A stretch of 64,000 nucleotides of DNA, taken from contig NC_084464.1 in the NCBI RefSeq assembly GCF_027409185.1, positions 44,367,095 through 44,431,094 of the forward strand, read 5' to 3'. Under the pieces are notes generated by a model, which searched no databases, was not told the DNA's origin, and saw nothing but the letters and a program-made list of their open reading frames with translations. Below, in pieces: positions 1 through 11,277 of this stretch. A program made the position numbers and the translations under genes. This DNA is from Cynocephalus volans. Its lineage: Eukaryota; Chordata; Mammalia; Dermoptera; Cynocephalidae. The number at the start of each line of letters is the position of its first letter. Within the stretch, counting starts at the first letter, position 1.

Positions 1-452
1 GACATGGGAATCCATAGCTTTAAAATAGATGCTTCAGTTCTCTGTGTTATGTTATTGTGACTGACTTTCCCTCCCAAGGGCCTAACCTGGCCATGTGCAA
101 ACCAAAAATTCTCATGCCACAGGCTTGCGAACTTAATAGGCTTGTTCCTTTTTTGGTGTGCTCAAGAGTTGTCTCTGTCATCCATGGTCACTCACAAAGT
201 TGTTGTTCTGAGACCATGCTGGGGGATCCAGGAATGAGGTCCTTGGACATCTTATACCTCAATATTGGCTCTGGTACATGGGAGAGGGTGTCAGAGATAG
301 GTATCTGAGAATGTGGCAGAGACTTCTCAGGGCACAATTTCAACTGCTTTTTCAACTTTGGAGTCTTTAGCTAGGATCGTACCACAATTCAGTGTGGGAG
401 GGAGAGGGGCAAGCCCAAGCGGCAAAGGCTAATTTCTGTCATGTGTCCCCAG
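1..452 (+). other. DRA: DRA intron 2 (3' part)
   Basis: Non-coding sequence running into the AG acceptor at 451-452 before exon 3. No exon 2 (alpha-1 domain) sequence is seen, so the window opens inside intron 2. Small open frames here have no family resemblance. Confidence 0.8.
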
Positions 453-734
453 TATCTCCAGAGGTGACCGTGCTCTCAAAGAGCCATGTGGAACTGGGAG
501 AGCCTAACGTCCTCATCTGTTTTGTCGACAAGTTCACCCCTCCGGTGATCAAAGTCACGTGGCTTCAAAATGGAAAACCCGTCACCACAGGAGTGTCAGA
601 GACAGTCTTCCTGCCCAGGGATGACCAACTTTTCCGCAAGTTCTACTATCTCCCCTTCCTGCCCTCAACTGAGGATGTCTATGACTGCAAGGTGGAGCAC
701 TATGGTTTGGATAAGCCTCTTCTCAAGCACTGGG
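453..734 (+). CDS. DRA: DRA exon 3 (alpha-2 domain)
   Basis: 282 bp, as in human DRA. AG acceptor at 451-452 and GT donor at 735-736. It begins in codon phase 1 and ends with the first base of a Glu codon. Confidence 0.97.
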
Positions 735-1193
735 GTATGGACCATCCTTCAAGTCCTTTATTTTAAGGTTTCCTCCTGTGAGGAACCTAGAATCCTGTGT
801 GGACCCCTGGAATCTAGAGTGTCCTAATTGCTTCATGACATCTGCTACAATTCATATACCTGTCTTCTCCCATTACCCAGCTTCTGCTTTTTAATCAGCA
901 ATTCCCTAATACATCATTCTGTCTTCCTCTTCTTTAATATATTAATAACTATTCTCTTGACTAAGTTCCCTATGTTTTGTCCTAAGTGTTTCTCCCCATC
1001 ACATTCATTACCATGTACTCTGTTTTATGTTTCCCCAGAGTTTGAAGTGCAACCCCCCCTCCCAGAGACTACAGAGAACGTGGTGTGTGCCCTGGGCCTG
1101 GTTGTGGGTCTGGTGGGCATCGTTGTGGGGACCTTCTTCATCATCAAGGGCGTACGCAAAGGCAATGCTGCAGAACGCCGAGGGCCTCTGTGA
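453..1193 (+). CDS. DRA: MHC class II DR alpha chain, 3' part (alpha-2, connecting peptide, TM, tail)
   Basis: The DR alpha chain pairs with DR beta to form the peptide-presenting class II heterodimer, loaded in endosomes and displayed on antigen-presenting cells. Coding parts are 453-734 and 1039-1193, joined in phase (split Glu codon). The first gives an Ig C1-type alpha-2 domain starting VSPEVTVLS, with its cysteine pair in LICFVDKF and YDCKVEH and the family WLxNGKPVTTGVSETVFLPR block. The second gives the connecting peptide, a transmembrane helix with a glycine-rich GLVVGLVGIVVG face used for pairing with beta, and the tail ending AAERRGPL before TGA at 1191. Signal peptide and alpha-1 exons lie upstream of the window. 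Odd point: the residue before VTW is Lys, not the Asn found in human and mouse, so the alpha-2 N-glycan site is lost. Reading frame and splice sites are intact. Confidence 0.97.
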
Positions 1194-1204
1194 GGCACGT
1201 GGAG
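1039..1204 (+). CDS. DRA: DRA exon 4 (connecting peptide, TM, cytoplasmic tail, stop)
   Basis: The acceptor follows a pyrimidine tract ending CCCCAG at 1038. Coding runs to TGA at 1191-1193. Eleven bases of 3'UTR follow before the GT donor at 1205, so the 3'UTR is itself split, as in other mammalian DRA genes. Confidence 0.95.
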
Positions 1205-2153
1205 GTGGGTTAGGCATGGTCAGAGGAAGACATATATGGAGATAGCTGAGAAAGAAAAACAGTGAGGACAGGAGCATGTAATACCTTTAAGAAAGAAGGG
1301 CAGGAAAAGCTGTGGGCTCTTGATTTCTCGTTGCTAGAACAAATCGGACATTGGCATCATCTGGTGTCCCAAAGCTTCAGGGTCCCTCATCCCTTTCCAA
1401 AGATATTCACTTAGGCCACAGCTGCAGTCTTGGAAATTATCTCCAGGACCTAAGACCATTGTTTCACATTAGAATACTGAGTCCAGTGATCTAAGAAAGG
1501 AAGCCTCAGGATTTGGGAACTTCCTGGATTATATTTCCTTGGAGAGGTCATCAGTTCAAAATCATTTCCAGAGCCTGGCTCCTTTGGAGTTAGGGTAGAT
1601 TGATTGCATAAAATGGAAATCTCTTAGAGGCCGATGCCTGTTTTTACTCCTCCAGCCTGAAAAGTGCTATCAGAAGCTTACAAAAAGCTAAACCAAGGTT
1701 GCTCATCCATGCTCACTTGGAGAGTAGGTTATACAGTTCATGTTGAAAAGGTCATATTTACTAGAGGTCAGATTAATATTAAGAGACTTTTACACAGTCA
1801 AAGGATTAAGAGAGAAGTGGAAGAAATCTGAAGGAACAGCTCAAAAAAATTCATTTTTAATTCTTCAGTAACTATGTGTGTCCTGCTACAGGTGATGGCC
1901 TTTCCGAGTGAGAAGATCAATCAAGAAATTTCTGCCTTAATAGCTTTGCAAAGTTGGCAATACTCCAATTGTTTACCTCAGTGAAAACAACCATCTTCAG
2001 CATTTTCCAGCCCTTTATCCACCCCACGTGGTGATGCCTTCCCTGATCTCTCCACACTCCAACATCTAGTTGGCTTCCCTGTCTCTTGCCCTTTTCTATA
2101 TCTGTTTTCCCTCTTTTCCCCATCATTTTATTATTATCATGTAGTGTCTCTGG

Positions 2154-2159
2154 AATAAA
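2154..2159 (+). terminator. DRA: DRA proximal polyA signal AATAAA
   Basis: Canonical AATAAA within the DRA 3'UTR. A matching hexamer is found at the equivalent place in human DRA, so alternative polyadenylation is plausible. Confidence 0.7.
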
Positions 2160-2266
2160 CCCCGTAGGATTCTTTCTCTGCTATGGAACTTTCTAAGCAT
2201 TCAATGGGGGCATCTCCTGTGTACTTACTGTTTGCAGTTTCTCCAAACCGTAATTTCCCTGAATAC

Positions 2267-2272
2267 AATAAA
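2267..2272 (+). terminator. DRA: DRA distal polyA signal AATAAA
   Basis: Second canonical AATAAA, followed within 25 bases by a T/G-rich stretch. This is the likely main 3' end of DRA. Confidence 0.8.
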
Positions 2273-2299
2273 CAATTTTGATGGACCTTGGGTGGAGAT

Positions 2300-3590
2300 T
2301 TCAGTGTTTGAACTAGTTCTTTGTGGGTTGGTGTGGGGGGTGCGTGGGTAGGACTGGGGAATATATGGAAACCTTCCATTTTGAAATGTCTGAATGTTGA
2401 ATGTATCTTATCAGCTCTGGAATTAATCAGAAATATCCAGGTTCATTAGGGCTTGGTGTCATTCTGAGCATGCGCAGGCAATCTTGTTGCTGTGGTCTAG
2501 TGTTCACCTGGAAAACCCTAGAGCTGGCTTTGTTTGTTGGAAGATTTCTACTGAGTAAGGGGTTCAAAATCTGTTTCTAGTTCTTGAGCCTCCAAGTCAA
2601 TGACATATCTGTATCTTCAGTAGAGTGAATCTCAAATCCCAGGGTTTGGCCTCTGACAATGGGTGAAACAGATGGAGGGCAGCAGATGGGTAGAGTGGGG
2701 AGCAGAGTGATAAGAGAATCCACATACATTGCAGAATTTACATATCAATATCACACGTTCCAGACTTAACGAGGAATGAGATTGGACACTGAAGATTGCC
2801 ATTCTGTTAGAGTCTTGGATGCCTGTTTCTTTACCAAGACAATTGTCTCACTTATTATTAGAACCATCTTATATTTGGAGATGTGTCCTTGAGAGGAAAA
2901 ACTGAGTAAAGATTGGGGGAGGGGCAGGATATGATATTAAAATGAGAGGAAAGAATATTTGAAACACAGTGAGCTATTGCTCATTTGTCTGTGAAACTAT
3001 GACTTGATATTTATTTCTAAAATGGTTACCAAAACCTAGCACAAATCATAAAGATTAATTACCCAGGATAGTGTGATAAACTGGCAAATAAGTGCTGTTG
3101 AAGTGACTTAGACTTGCATTTATCTAACTTAACTTAGCCTCAGATTTCTCATGAAAACACTAATGTTAATTTTTACTATGTTGAATTATTATGAGAATTA
3201 AAGGAAAAATGCAAAGTAATTAGGTACTATGCTTAGTGATAATAATATTGCAAAAAGTACACATCCCATTGTTTTCCTCAAAATTTCTACAGCCTAGTGA
3301 TAAAAACCCAAGAGAAGCAAAGTGAAATAAGCACACACCAAGGCAGCGCGACTGTGGAAGACTTACTAATACGTAACAAATTTCCTCTACTTACCGCTTT
3401 AGAGAAGCAAAGCAGAATCTCGACAATATTGAAGATAGAATAGGCTTGGGTGTTTCTTTTACATACCTATACTTTTTATGTAGATGTACAGTAGAGAATA
3501 CACAAAAACACCGACAAGTATGGCATAAAAAGGCAAAAAGTAAAACCATATTCTCCCATGTAAGAAAACTACTTTTTAAATAGACCTTAT
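2300..3590. other. intergenic, mostly unassigned; weak MIR at about 3,080-3,250
   Basis: No gene is seen. The part near 3,080-3,250 has the order of a MIR SINE (AACTTAACTTAGCCTCAGATTTCTC, then a tail like AATTAAAGGAAAA). The rest is AT-rich, non-coding and not assigned to a repeat family. Confidence 0.4.
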
Positions 3591-3594
3591 TTTT

Positions 3595-4083
3595 AGAGCA
3601 GTTTTAAGTTTACAGAAAAATTGCAGAGAAAGTACAGAGCTCCCATGCACTTCCTTCCCTGCACCCCACCCCTCACTGCAGTTTCTCCTGTTATTAATAT
3701 GCTGCATTAGCATAGTAGACTAGTTACAACTGAGGAACCAATGCTGATACTTATTATAGCTAAAGTTCATAGCTAGTTACGTTAGGGTTCACTCTGTATA
3801 TACAGTTCTATGGGTTCTAATGTCGTGTATACACCATTACAGTATGGTACAGAATAGTTTCACTGACCTAATAACGCACCCTGCTCCACCTAGTCATCCC
3901 TCGCCTCCTTCCCATGAACCCCTGGCAACCACTAATCTATTTCCTGTCTCTGTAGTTTTTCCAGAATGTTATATAGTTGTAATCCTACAGTATGTAGCTT
4001 TTTCAGACTGGCTGCTTTCACTTAGCAATATGCATATAAGTTTCCTCCATGTCTTTTCACAGCTTCATAGCTCATTTCTCTTT
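3595..4083 (-). mobile_element. old L1 fragment (3' region, antisense), left half
   Basis: The + strand reads as the complement of an old mammalian L1 3' region, for example 'agggttcactctgtatat', then 'ccctggcaaccactaatct' and 'tttcctccatgtctttt'. It is broken at 4,083 by a 1.6-kb composite element and resumes at 5,671. Confidence 0.8.
4075..4083. repeat. target-site duplication, left copy (tttctcttt)
   Basis: 9 bp matching 5,671-5,679. Removing 4,084-5,679 restores a continuous old-L1 sequence, which supports these borders. Confidence 0.6.
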
Positions 4084-5670
4084 TTTCTAAAATTTTTTAT
4101 TTGAAAAATTTATTCATTTATTGTTATTTTTTTACATTCTAAGATGTTGCAGAGCAGTTGGGGGAGAAGGAGAGAAGGGAAGGGGAGAGAGATAGGGTGG
4201 GAGGAGAAGAAAGGGGGTGTGTGGTCGAGGTCTGTGGCAGCCCCCTCATTCTAGCAGGGGAGCCTGGGGGCTTCTGGTGGTGGCTCGGTCATTACAGGGC
4301 TGGATGTGGACATCAGGGGAGCCTGGATGAGGTCCTTAGCCCCCACCGCCGTGGTTTGGTAGCCCAGGGTGCTTCTGGTGGCAGTTCGGTGGTCATCGCT
4401 GGGCTTTGTGTGGACATCAGGGGAGCTTGGATGAGACCCTCAGCCCCCCACCGCTTCAGGTAAGGAGCCCAGGGCATTTCCAGTGGCAGCTTGGTGGTCA
4501 TCTCTGCACTGGCTGTGGATGTTGGGGGTCATGGCTGAGGCCCTCAGCTCCCCCACTGCACTGGTTTGGCAGCCTGAGATGCTTCTGGCAGCAGCTCAGT
4601 GGTCATCACTGGACTGGATGCAGACTTCAGGGAGGCGTGGCTGAGGCCCTCTGCACCCTGCATCTTGGCTTGGGAGTCCAGGGGACTTCCAATTCTTCTA
4701 GGTTTTATAGGTGTTCTTTGGTGGTGTTAGACCTTTACTGGTTAATATCAAATTTTGTCTCTGATCTGTGGATATTTTGCTTTTTCTTTTAGCTCTGTGT
4801 TGGATTATTTGCTGTTCCTACCGCTCAAACTCTGAACTGGAGCTAATTTATTGTCCTTTGCTTACTTCTAAAATGGGGGAACTTCCTAAGGGAACCAGCA
4901 CTTGAACCCTGCGGTTGAGATAAATTGCTGCTTTGTTGCTGATTCTCTGGGGAAGGCTTTTTGTGTAGCTGAGGTTTTGATTGCTGACCTTGTAAGTACT
5001 TCTGGGTCTTGTGAGGTCTGGTACACCTGGGTTGTGTGGAAACTCTGGTCTGGACCTCAGTCTTTTCAGCAAACTGCACCCCCTGCATTTCTGCATTCCT
5101 GGCCAGTCTCCACTGAGTGGGCCTGTGTTGATTGGAGGGCAGATTAGCTGTCCATGTTGTGCCCCAATGTCCCCTCAGTGGGCAAGTCTCCCCCAACTCC
5201 TGCACTCCAAACACTTCCCATGGGGCAGGCCATGCACCCTTCCCTTGCAATGACTCACCAACTTCTGAGTGGCTCCTTTTTTCAGTTGTCTGTGGCCCCT
5301 CACTCCTATGTGGGTCCGTGGGAACCCTGTTAGTGGTCTTGCTGGCCTGGGGGCCACTGAGACCCTCTTCTCTCCTGCAGCCTCCAACTTCATATGAAAG
5401 GCACAGTGGCGGCTTTTGCCTGCTCTTGCTCCACGTGCTCACCAGGGCTAGCTTTGAAGTGGCCAGGGCTTGAAACAGTTGGAATGGTCCTTTCTCTCAT
5501 TGTGGTTTCTCCTGCCTTCATGAACTCTGTAGATCTCTCCTCCTGTTCCTCTGAGCCCTAGCAGCCCCAGGTTGGTAGTTGTTGCTTTTTAAGTTGTAAA
5601 TTGATTGATTGTGGCAGAGGGTGACACTGGGTACCATCTATTCCACCATCTTGACCAGAAGTCCAGCATG
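4084..5670 (-). mobile_element. composite A: L1-like 5'UTR + 105-bp VNTR + A-rich tail, no ORFs
   Basis: Read on the - strand, the element starts at 5,670-5,660 with 'ggacttctggtcaagatgg', the usual 5' end of a mammalian L1. It continues through about 830 bp of L1-like 5'UTR (5,670 to about 4,838), about 150 bp of unmatched sequence, then a tandem array of about 105-bp units (4,680-4,215). It ends in a pyrimidine-rich stretch and an A-rich tail (4,140-4,084). It has neither L1 ORF1 nor ORF2. It lies inside an older L1 and is flanked by a 9-bp duplication. The 5'UTR part is clearly homologous to composite B at 53,302-55,359. Likely a non-autonomous, L1-mobilised retroelement; a heavily deleted L1 is the alternative. 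Confidence 0.7.
4215..4680. repeat. VNTR, about 105-bp unit, about 4 copies
   Basis: The anchor 'ggtcat' recurs at about 4,287, 4,391, 4,496 and 4,601, a spacing of 104-105 bp. Units contain 'cttctggtggcag', 'ggacatcagggg' and a proline-codon-like C run. GC-rich. It belongs to composite A. Confidence 0.85.
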
Positions 5671-5995
5671 TTTCTCTTTAATGCTAAATACTACTCCATT
5701 GTAGGGATGTACCAATATTTGTTTATCCACTCACCTATTGAAGGACATGGTGACTGCTTTCAATTTTTGACAAATATGAATAAACATGTGTGTACAGTTT
5801 TTTGTGTGAATATAAGTTTTCCATTCGTTCAGGTAGATACTTAGGAGTGCAACTGCTGGATCATATGGTAAGAGTATGTCTAGCTTTGTAAGAAACTGCC
5901 AGAGTGTCTTCCAAAGTGGCTGTACCACCTTGCATTCCTACCAGCAGTGAATGAGTGTTCCTGTTGTTCTACACCCTTGCCAGCATTTGGTGCTG
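5671..5995 (-). mobile_element. old L1 fragment, right half (ORF2 3' end, antisense)
   Basis: Continues the L1 broken at 4,083. The complement of the end of ORF2 is recognisable ('ctactccattgtaggg', 'aactgctggatcatatgg'). Confidence 0.85.
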
Positions 5996-5999
5996 TGAG

Positions 6000-6680
6000 G
6001 GTTTGGGAACTTTTTACTTTGAAAGAATTACAGATTCACAGGAAACTGCAAAGAGAGTACAGAGAGATTCTGTGTGTGCTTCCACCCAGTTTCTCCAAAT
6101 ATTTATATCATAGGTAACTATAGTACAATAACAAAACTAAGAAACTGACATTGGTACAATGTGTGTGTATAGTTCTATGCCTGCATTTAATCACACTTGT
6201 AGATTTGTGGAACCACCACCACTATCAAGTGCAAAGTTATTCGTTTATTACAGATCTCCCTCACGCTACCCTTTAGAGTCACAACCCCTCACACACACAC
6301 CATCACCTAACACCTGGAAACCGCTAATCTCTTCTCCATCTCTATAATTGTGTCATTTTGAGAATGTTAAATAAAAGGAATCACAATAGTATGTTACTTT
6401 TTGAGATTGGTATTTTTCCCTTGAGATCAAGCTGGTGCATATATCATCAATTTGTTCTTTTTTACAGCTAAGTAGTATTCCATGGTACGGATGTACTACA
6501 GCTTTTAACTATTCACCTATTGAAGGACATTTTTTCTGTTTCTAGTGTGGGGCTACTAAAATAAAGCTATCATGAACATTTAGGTATTGAACACAAATTT
6601 TCATTTCTCTGATATAAATGCCCTGGAATGTAATTGCTGGGCCATGCGGCAACTATATGTTTAGTTTTTCACGAAACGGG
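6000..6680 (-). mobile_element. second old L1 3' fragment, antisense
   Basis: Repeats the same L1 landmarks as 3,595-5,995 in the same order ('ggaaaccgctaatctcttc', 'agtagtattccatggta', 'attgctgggccatgcgg'), so this is a separate, diverged copy. Confidence 0.75.
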
Positions 6681-6689
6681 GCTTCTATG

Positions 6690-8010
6690 AGAAGGTCTAT
6701 TAGAGGGTGGGGAGGGGCTGGGATCACCCAGTGGAGCTCCCTGACTACAAAGAAGGCCTGAGTGAACCCCAAGGACTGGGCCCTTGGACTCTCCCAGGGC
6801 AAAGGATCCTACTCCACCCCTTCTCCTGCTAGAGCCAACTGACCCCTTGAAGATGGAGAAAAGGGTCCAGTGGAGGTGGAGGATCTCAAGAAACCCTGTT
6901 GAGGAGGTCTCAGCTCTGGCTTCTCCAGGCTTCCTGACTTTGAGGCCGGGTGATGGGTTCCAGGCTAAGCCCCAGGTCTCACCTCCAGCCAGCCTCTTCT
7001 GTAGAAGGGAGAAGGCAAAGCCTCACCTCACCATCAGGTCCAACAAAACTATAGCAGGTGAGAGGGGGACGAGCTGGGGGCAAAAGAGGGGAAACATGGG
7101 CAAGGAAGGCAGACAGGCTGGACCTAATGGCTAGCCCTCCCAACCCAACCAATATGAGGGGGATCCTGGCAGGCCTGCCTGCTCCCCAAGAACAAACCTT
7201 TTGTGGCAGAAGCCTCAACTCACTTCTCCTGGCTGGGATTCATACCCTTATGCACGAGTCCCGCCCTTAGTTCCAATCTCACTATAAGGACTGAGGTAGT
7301 TAATCCATTTGTACTTGTAGCATCCATCACCTGTGGTTACTCAAAACACATGCTCCCAGGGAGCTTGATGCTATTTCATTTAAGAAAAAAAAAAACAACT
7401 TTTCTTTTGTCTTGTCAATCTGGATTCAACCACACAAAGGCACCAGTCATGGCGCCATCAGACTGTGCCCCAAGGCATATACAGGGTCGAGGGTCAGGGC
7501 TTGGGCTCTTGCCCACCCTCTGAATCCACCTTCAGTCATGAGGCCCCACCCCTGTCCTGTACCTGGATAGAGAAGCCTGTATCCAAAGGAAAGAAACTGA
7601 AGTTTTCAGCTGGTGTTACTCTAAGTCTTAATACAAGAGAGATGTTCTGCCTCTAAATCATTGGGTATTTGGAAAGGAAATGGTTTTTACATCCCCTGGC
7701 ATTGATGAGGATTTTTTTTCAGTCTTCCTGCAATTACTGTGGCAGGCTGTGCTGTTTTCCTCCTACATGTTCTCAACAAACAGGTGAACCAGTCATGTGG
7801 TGTGAATGTCAAAGCCACTAGGATCTCCCCATAAACACTTCAGGAGAAAGAAAGAAGACCCCCCCCACCCCAGGATGCAGTGGGAGGAAGGGGCTGTCCA
7901 GGTAGAGGCCCCAGCTTCTCTCAGACTCAGCGAAGTATTTAAAACTTTCCCCTTGATATCTGGAGAACTGGAAGTGTCAGGCAATGAAAAATGGCAAGAA
8001 AAACAATAAA
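6690..8010. other. unassigned intergenic DNA
   Basis: Fairly GC-rich from 6,690 to 7,650. It has only short open frames on both strands, no recognisable protein family and no repeat that I can name. Confidence 0.4.
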
Positions 8011-8019
8011 AGTTATAAG

Positions 8020-8630
8020 GATTGTAAAGGAGGTAAAATTGTCATTATTTACTCTTGACATGATCAAGTACTTAGAAAATAAGAATAACAGACAACCTAA
8101 TAGATTAAATAAGTAAATTTAATAACATTGTTGGATGAGATCGATATACATAAAACCAATTATATTATGCTCTATAAAAAACAAATAGAAACAAAATCAA
8201 GAAAATAATAGTTTTCACAATAGCATCCAAAAATATTAAATATATAAGACTAAAACTAACAAAAGATTAACAAGACTTCCATACTGAAAATTACAAAACA
8301 TCATTGGGGGAAATTAACAGAACTAAATAAACAGATAATATGCCCAATTTGGGGATTATAAAACTAAATACTTTAAAGATATCAGTTCTCTCCAAATTAA
8401 TCTGTATTCAGTAAAATCCCATTGAAAATTATGGCAAAGTTTTTTGCTTGCTTGCTTTTTTGTTTTGTTTCTGTTTGCTTCTTCTGTTTTCTTTTTGGGG
8501 AATGGGAGAATTATCAAGCTGAATTTAAAATTTATGTGTAAAATCTAAGGTCTTACATAAGCCGAGGAAATTTTGAAAAATAAGGACCAAACTGGAAGAC
8601 ATTTAGTACAAGATAACAAGACCTACTGAG
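8020..8630 (+). mobile_element. L1 ORF2 fragment, sense
   Basis: A-rich strand resembling degraded L1 ORF2 ('aaaattacaaaacatcattg', 'cagttctctccaaattaat'). Contains many stops. Confidence 0.65.
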
Positions 8631-8639
8631 TGTGGGGGG

Positions 8640-9167
8640 AAAAGTTTATCCTCTGCTCTCACAGCACAATCATCAACACAGAAGACAGACTCTGACGTCT
8701 GTGACCAAATGTGTGGAAATTTCTTTACATCAGCAAGCAAACAATCAATTTCACAGCAGATACCAGCTGGATGTCCTCCAATTCAAATCAATTCCAATAC
8801 TAGCTACCTGGAGATAGTGTCAGGTCCCACATGTTGCGGGCTTAGTCCCTAAGACTGTCCCCCACATCGGATGCCAGTTGCAAGTTCAGGCCCCTAAAAC
8901 TTCTGATTGACCAGGTGAAAGTCAGGGTTTGCACAACCACATCCTTGGGTCTGTGATTTTCTGAGTGCCTTACAGAACTCAGGGAAACACTTACTTATGT
9001 TTACTGGTTTATTACAAAAGATATTACAAAGGACACAGATGAAGAAATGCATAGGGCAAGGTATGGGGGAAGGGGTGCAGAGCTTCCATGCCCCTCCCCG
9101 GGTGCATCACCCTCCAGGAACCTCCAAGTGTTCAGTTATCCAGAAGTTCCTTGAACCCAGTCCTTCC
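8640..9167 (-). mobile_element. ERVL-type LTR (MLT2-like), first half
   Basis: The + strand matches the complement of an MLT2-class LTR: 'tacctggagatagtgtcag', then 'gggaaacacttacttatg', 'atgcatagggcaaggtatgg' and 'cttccatgcccctcc'. It stops at the provirus border at 9,168 and resumes at 24,545. The left border is approximate. Confidence 0.75.
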
Positions 9168-9522
9168 TGGTGGATAAAAAATATCAGCTCTGTCCAGGTA
9201 AGCTAAATCACAGTGCCATGGAAGATTTGGGATAAGCAAGCAGTCACTTCCACCTGTCCTGAGAAATGCTATCATAAGACCACTTGACTTAGAAGCAGTC
9301 ATAATGGTGCCAGAAAGACAAAGGTTAAGAGGGCTGTCCTTCTATCTCTCCCCTTTAATCTCTCCCCCTTTTCGTGATTATAAAATGCTAAGCTCTGCTG
9401 GCCCTTTTCAGAACACATTTTCAGGGCTACCTGATCTATGTGTTTCCCTGGTTGTAATTGCCATATTGGTTCCATAAGTCCTTGCTAGATGTGTTTGTGC
9501 TCAGTTTCTTTTTAGGTCAACA
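9168..9522 (+). mobile_element. 5' LTR of class I provirus 1
   Basis: About 355 bp, paired with 24,185-24,544. Both share 'cagggctacctgatct', 'gattataaaatgcta' (TATA-like) and 'agtttctttttaggt'. The start at TG 9,168 is set by aligning with the 3' copy, where it directly follows an A/G-rich polypurine tract. The LTRs have diverged visibly, so this insertion is old. A target duplication could not be fixed. Confidence 0.75.
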
Positions 9523-10113
9523 TCTGGCCACCACGGAGGGATCCAGAGCAACTCCCTTGACCGCCTGCTGTTCCTCTCAAGATCGTGCTTCAGATACCAG
9601 CATGAGGTTCACTGCACCTTCCAACTCCAGAAGCTTCATCGGGTGCCAAAGCATGATTTTTCCTGTACCTCCGAGATCCCTCTCCTTGGTTGAGATCAGA
9701 GGATATATTGAGCTTTTCTCTTCTAACTCTGTCTTTTTTCCTTTCAGAACAAGTGTCTCCGTCTGTATCCATGCGAGTTTTCAGATAAAGGTATTGCCAT
9801 TTTTGGTCCCCTGTGTGGTGGGATATTTAAGTTACAATTTGGCAGCTCTCTCTCTCTCTCTTTTTCTTGAGGGGTGATAAGAGAGTGGATAGGAAATCAG
9901 GTAAATGAGAAATCTGTCATGATATTGACAGGTACAACACTGGTGTAGGTTAGTTTCATTTCTTGGCTGAGGGAAAATTGCATAGCAAGCTTTAACATTA
10001 ATGACAATTGGATATGTCTTTTCACTTGCGACCAACTCAATGCTAGCTCCCAACTGAAAAGTGTATGAGGGTGAACTTCCTGATTTGGACACATATCAAG
10101 GAGGTTTTAAATC
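9523..10113 (+). other. provirus 1 leader and primer-binding region
   Basis: Sequence between the 5' LTR and gag. The first bases after the LTR (tctggccaccacggaggg) occupy the primer-site position, but I cannot assign the tRNA with confidence; a degraded Ile type is possible. A CT dinucleotide run is at about 9,846-9,862. Confidence 0.5.
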
Positions 10114-11151
10114 ATGGGGAATTGCTCATCAAAAACTGAGCTTTCCCTTGAGGGATAGCCCCCTGTAGAAACCCCACCTGGATTTATGTATAACACCCAT
10201 GGAGCTCCACCTTGCAAATATCTTAAAAACTGGGCACATATTACTCAAGGAGACCCCAAATTTCAATGCCCTCAGTATGGGTATCTGCATGCAAGATTGG
10301 AAAAAGCTGGTTTTAGGACCAGACGAATTGAATGGGAAATTTACCTCCAATGACACTTAGATGACAGTAAGAGAAGTACACATTAAATTGTCTCTTTTCA
10401 GGAAAACAAACAAGAAATTATTAGCCATCATTTCAGAACTAAAAAAGACTTCTGAGATCTCTTCTCCTCCTCTCCCAACTTTTCTTCCCTTCTCCCCCTC
10501 TGCACCTCCATATCCACCTTTGTCTGACCTTCCATTTCCAGAACTGTTGCCTCTTCAAACAGAGGAAACTCAACCAACTTCATAGCCTCTCTCCAAACCT
10601 CCTGTTCTGGCTTCCCCTTTCAGAACAAAACCAGTAACAGGAAGAAAAGAGCCAGCCCTAGTCTATAATCCATGGACTAAAACTGAACTTAAAAGTATTG
10701 TGAAAGATTTTCTGGACCCAGTTAAAGACCCTATAGGATATGCAAAAGAATTTGATTTTAAAAATCTGAACCTATGAGCTTAGATATTCTGTCAGTTAGT
10801 CCATGTGCTGGACTAAGAAGGAAAGGCTGCAGAATGGCTGAAAAAGGCTAATTGGAATAACCCATTGGATAATTTTAATAAAAACACTGAGGGAGATATA
10901 GAGCAGGTTTGTGATTTGGCAAGAGCTCTCCATGAATCTACACCAAAAATATTTCCCCAAAACGTTGATTGAAGTAAGATCTGGCAATGTAGACAAACAC
11001 CAGATAAATCTTCCCTCGATTATTTTGAATGATTTGAAAAATCCATTACAGTATCTGGTATGACAGATGAAAGCTTCCAAAGTAGTCAGATGATACTCTT
11101 TTTAACTCCAGTTTCCTTAATGGACTTGAGGAGGATCTAGTCACTTTGGTT

Positions 11152-11277
11152 AAAAGATATCAAATTAAGGGCCTGCTCGTGGCTCACTTGGGAGAGTGCA
11201 GTGCTGATAACACCAAGCCAAGGGTTAAGATCCCCTTACCGGTCATCTTAAAAAAAAAAAAAAAGATATCAAATTAA
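11152..11277 (+). mobile_element. tRNA-derived SINE with 17-bp target duplication
   Basis: SINE body 11,169 to about 11,246 plus A-tail to 11,260, flanked by a perfect 17-bp duplication (aaaagatatcaaattaa at 11,152-11,168 and 11,261-11,277). The body has tRNA-like A-box (tggctcacttggg) and B-box (ggttaagatcc) positions and 'gtgctgataacaccaag', close to tRNA-Ile. It resembles colugo CYN/t-SINEs as I remember them. Confidence 0.85.

Larger units (their letters stand above)
1892..2290 (+). other. DRA: DRA exon 5 (3'UTR)
   Basis: The acceptor CAG ends at 1891. The sequence is strongly similar to the human DRA terminal UTR, for example the stretches around 'agcattttccagccct' and 'tggcttccctgtct'. 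The 3' end is set by the second polyA signal at 2267 and is approximate. Confidence 0.9.

Noticed and set aside
9160-9170. A target duplication for provirus 1
   Set aside because: Several alignments are possible at 9,160-9,170 versus 24,540-24,548 and none is convincing.
11169-11250. tRNA gene call
   Set aside because: The tRNA-like part has an A-tail and target duplications and lacks a proper acceptor stem: a SINE.
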